Below, piece after piece: positions 21,481 to 22,105 of a DNA stretch of 22,105 nt (positions are counted from its first letter, which is position 1; the number at the start of each line of letters is the position of its first letter). The notes beneath the pieces were generated by a model. It was not told where the DNA came from and did no database searches. It was given only the letters and a program-made list of their open reading frames with translations. A program made the position numbers and the translations under genes. The stretch covers positions 1-22,105 of the forward strand of contig DCIL01000005.1 of assembly GCA_002315875.1 (NCBI GenBank). Reading direction: 5' to 3'. Source of the DNA: Verrucomicrobia bacterium UBA1727 (GTDB taxonomy: Bacteria; Verrucomicrobiota; Kiritimatiellia; RFP12; UBA1067).

Positions 21481-22105
21481 ATGGCTATCAGAAAGCCCAC
21501 GGCTCCTCAGGCCAAGTCCGCTGCAATGGCGGATATTCTCGCATCTGCGGGTCAGGAGTCCAAGTTCAAGAACGGCAGCCTCGTTGAGGGTACCGTCAGT
21601 GCAATCAAGGGTGACGACGTTTTCGTCGACATCGGTTACAAGTCGGTCGGCACGGTCGATCTCGGCGAATTCGGCGAGGGTGCCGACGTCAAGGTCGGTG
21701 ACAAGGTCACCGTGATGATCGCGAAGCTCGAAGACGACAAGACCGGCATGGTTGATCTCTCGAAGAAGCGTGCCGACGACAAGATCCGCTGGGAGAAGAT
21801 CCAGGAGCGTTATGTCGAAGGTTGCGTCGTTACCGGCGTGGTCAAGTCCGCTGTCCGTGGCGGCCTGCTCATTCAGATCGACGATGTCGAGGCGTTCCTT
21901 CCCGGTTCGCAGGTCGAGGTCACTCCCGTCAAGGAGCTCGAGCCCTACATCGGTCAGACGATGGAACTCAAGGTCATCAAGATTTCCAACGAGCGCAAGA
22001 ACCTCATCGTTTCCCGTCGCGAGCTCATCGAGGGCACGATCGCGGAGAAGAAGGCGGAGCTCATGGCGACGCTGCAGAAGGGCGAGGTCCGCAAGGGCCG
22101 CGTGA
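21481..22105 (+). CDS. rpsA: ribosomal protein S1, N-terminal part (runs off the window)
   Basis: The first 208 residues are visible and the frame is still open at the right edge. The protein starts MAIRKPTAPQAKSAAMADIL. The first S1 domain (GSLVEGTVSAIKGDDVFVDIGYKSVGTV ... KLEDDKTGMVDLSKKRA) is a diverged type. The second has VEGCVVTGVVKSAVRGGLLIQIDDVEAFLPGSQVE ... NLIVSRRELIEG. A third is starting at KGEVRKGRV. The two leading diverged repeats are the ribosome-binding part in known S1 proteins. S1 helps the 30S subunit bind mRNA, chiefly those with weak Shine-Dalgarno sequences, which are common in this window. Confidence 0.95.
   Translation, partial: MAIRKPTAPQAKSAAMADILASAGQESKFKNGSLVEGTVSAIKGDDVFVDIGYKSVGTVDLGEFGEGADVKVGDKVTVMIAKLEDDKTGMVDLSKKRADDKIRWEKIQERYVEGCVVTGVVKSAVRGGLLIQIDDVEAFLPGSQVEVTPVKELEPYIGQTMELKVIKISNERKNLIVSRRELIEGTIAEKKAELMATLQKGEVRKGRV

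Overview
The window is bacterial, gene-dense and moderately GC-rich. It carries GDP-sugar, nucleotide, ribosomal and envelope genes, GspG-type pseudopilin domains, ScpB with a long acidic tail, a secreted beta-helix glycosidase and several DUF4143 ATPases. This mix, plus purine/pyrimidine-rich intergenic repeats, suggests a PVC-superphylum bacterium (Kiritimatiellota, Lentisphaerota or Verrucomicrobiota). That placement is an inference from gene content; no rRNA is present.

Layout. 1-4400 is an accessory, decaying region of visibly lower GC. It holds the tail of an unknown gene, a hairpin/heptamer repeat block, two intact DUF4143 ATPases (348-1565 minus, 3160-4368 plus), a third reduced to its C-terminal half (1840-2514 minus), a frameshifted family 2 glycosyltransferase remnant between them (1663-1831), and an orphan HipA N-domain (2781-3134 minus). 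A 43-bp direct repeat (40/43 identical) sits at 292-334 and at the truncation point, 2521-2563. 4481-6414 (minus) is a gmd-rmd pair for a GDP-6-deoxyhexose, probably GDP-D-rhamnose. A divergent promoter region separates it from a secreted GH141-like beta-helix protein, followed by deoA. 9968-14588 holds an unusual GspG-domain membrane protein, tex, and a tightly overlapping response regulator/histidine kinase pair. 14597-16003 is an unrecognised EF-hand membrane protein. After a repeat-rich spacer come a canonical GspG-like pseudopilin, scpB, a LysM lipoprotein, a tiny tail-anchored protein and a second LysM protein. purD, a YycJ-like metallo-hydrolase and the start of rpsA close the window.

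Three things stand out. First, six promoters share a near-perfect TATAAT, five of them in a T-rich TGRTATAAT extended -10 context. In four of them the start codon lies only 6-9 nt after the -10, which implies leaderless or near-leaderless mRNAs. Second, both partners of the two-component system are internally shortened: the regulator lacks the positioning-helix segment of its winged helix, and the kinase lacks roughly 35 residues between the H-box and N-box. Third, a GAAGTT/AACTTC repeat family occurs between genes on both strands and also as in-frame coding sequence in the ScpB tail. I found no CRISPR array, tRNA, rRNA or intact transposase.
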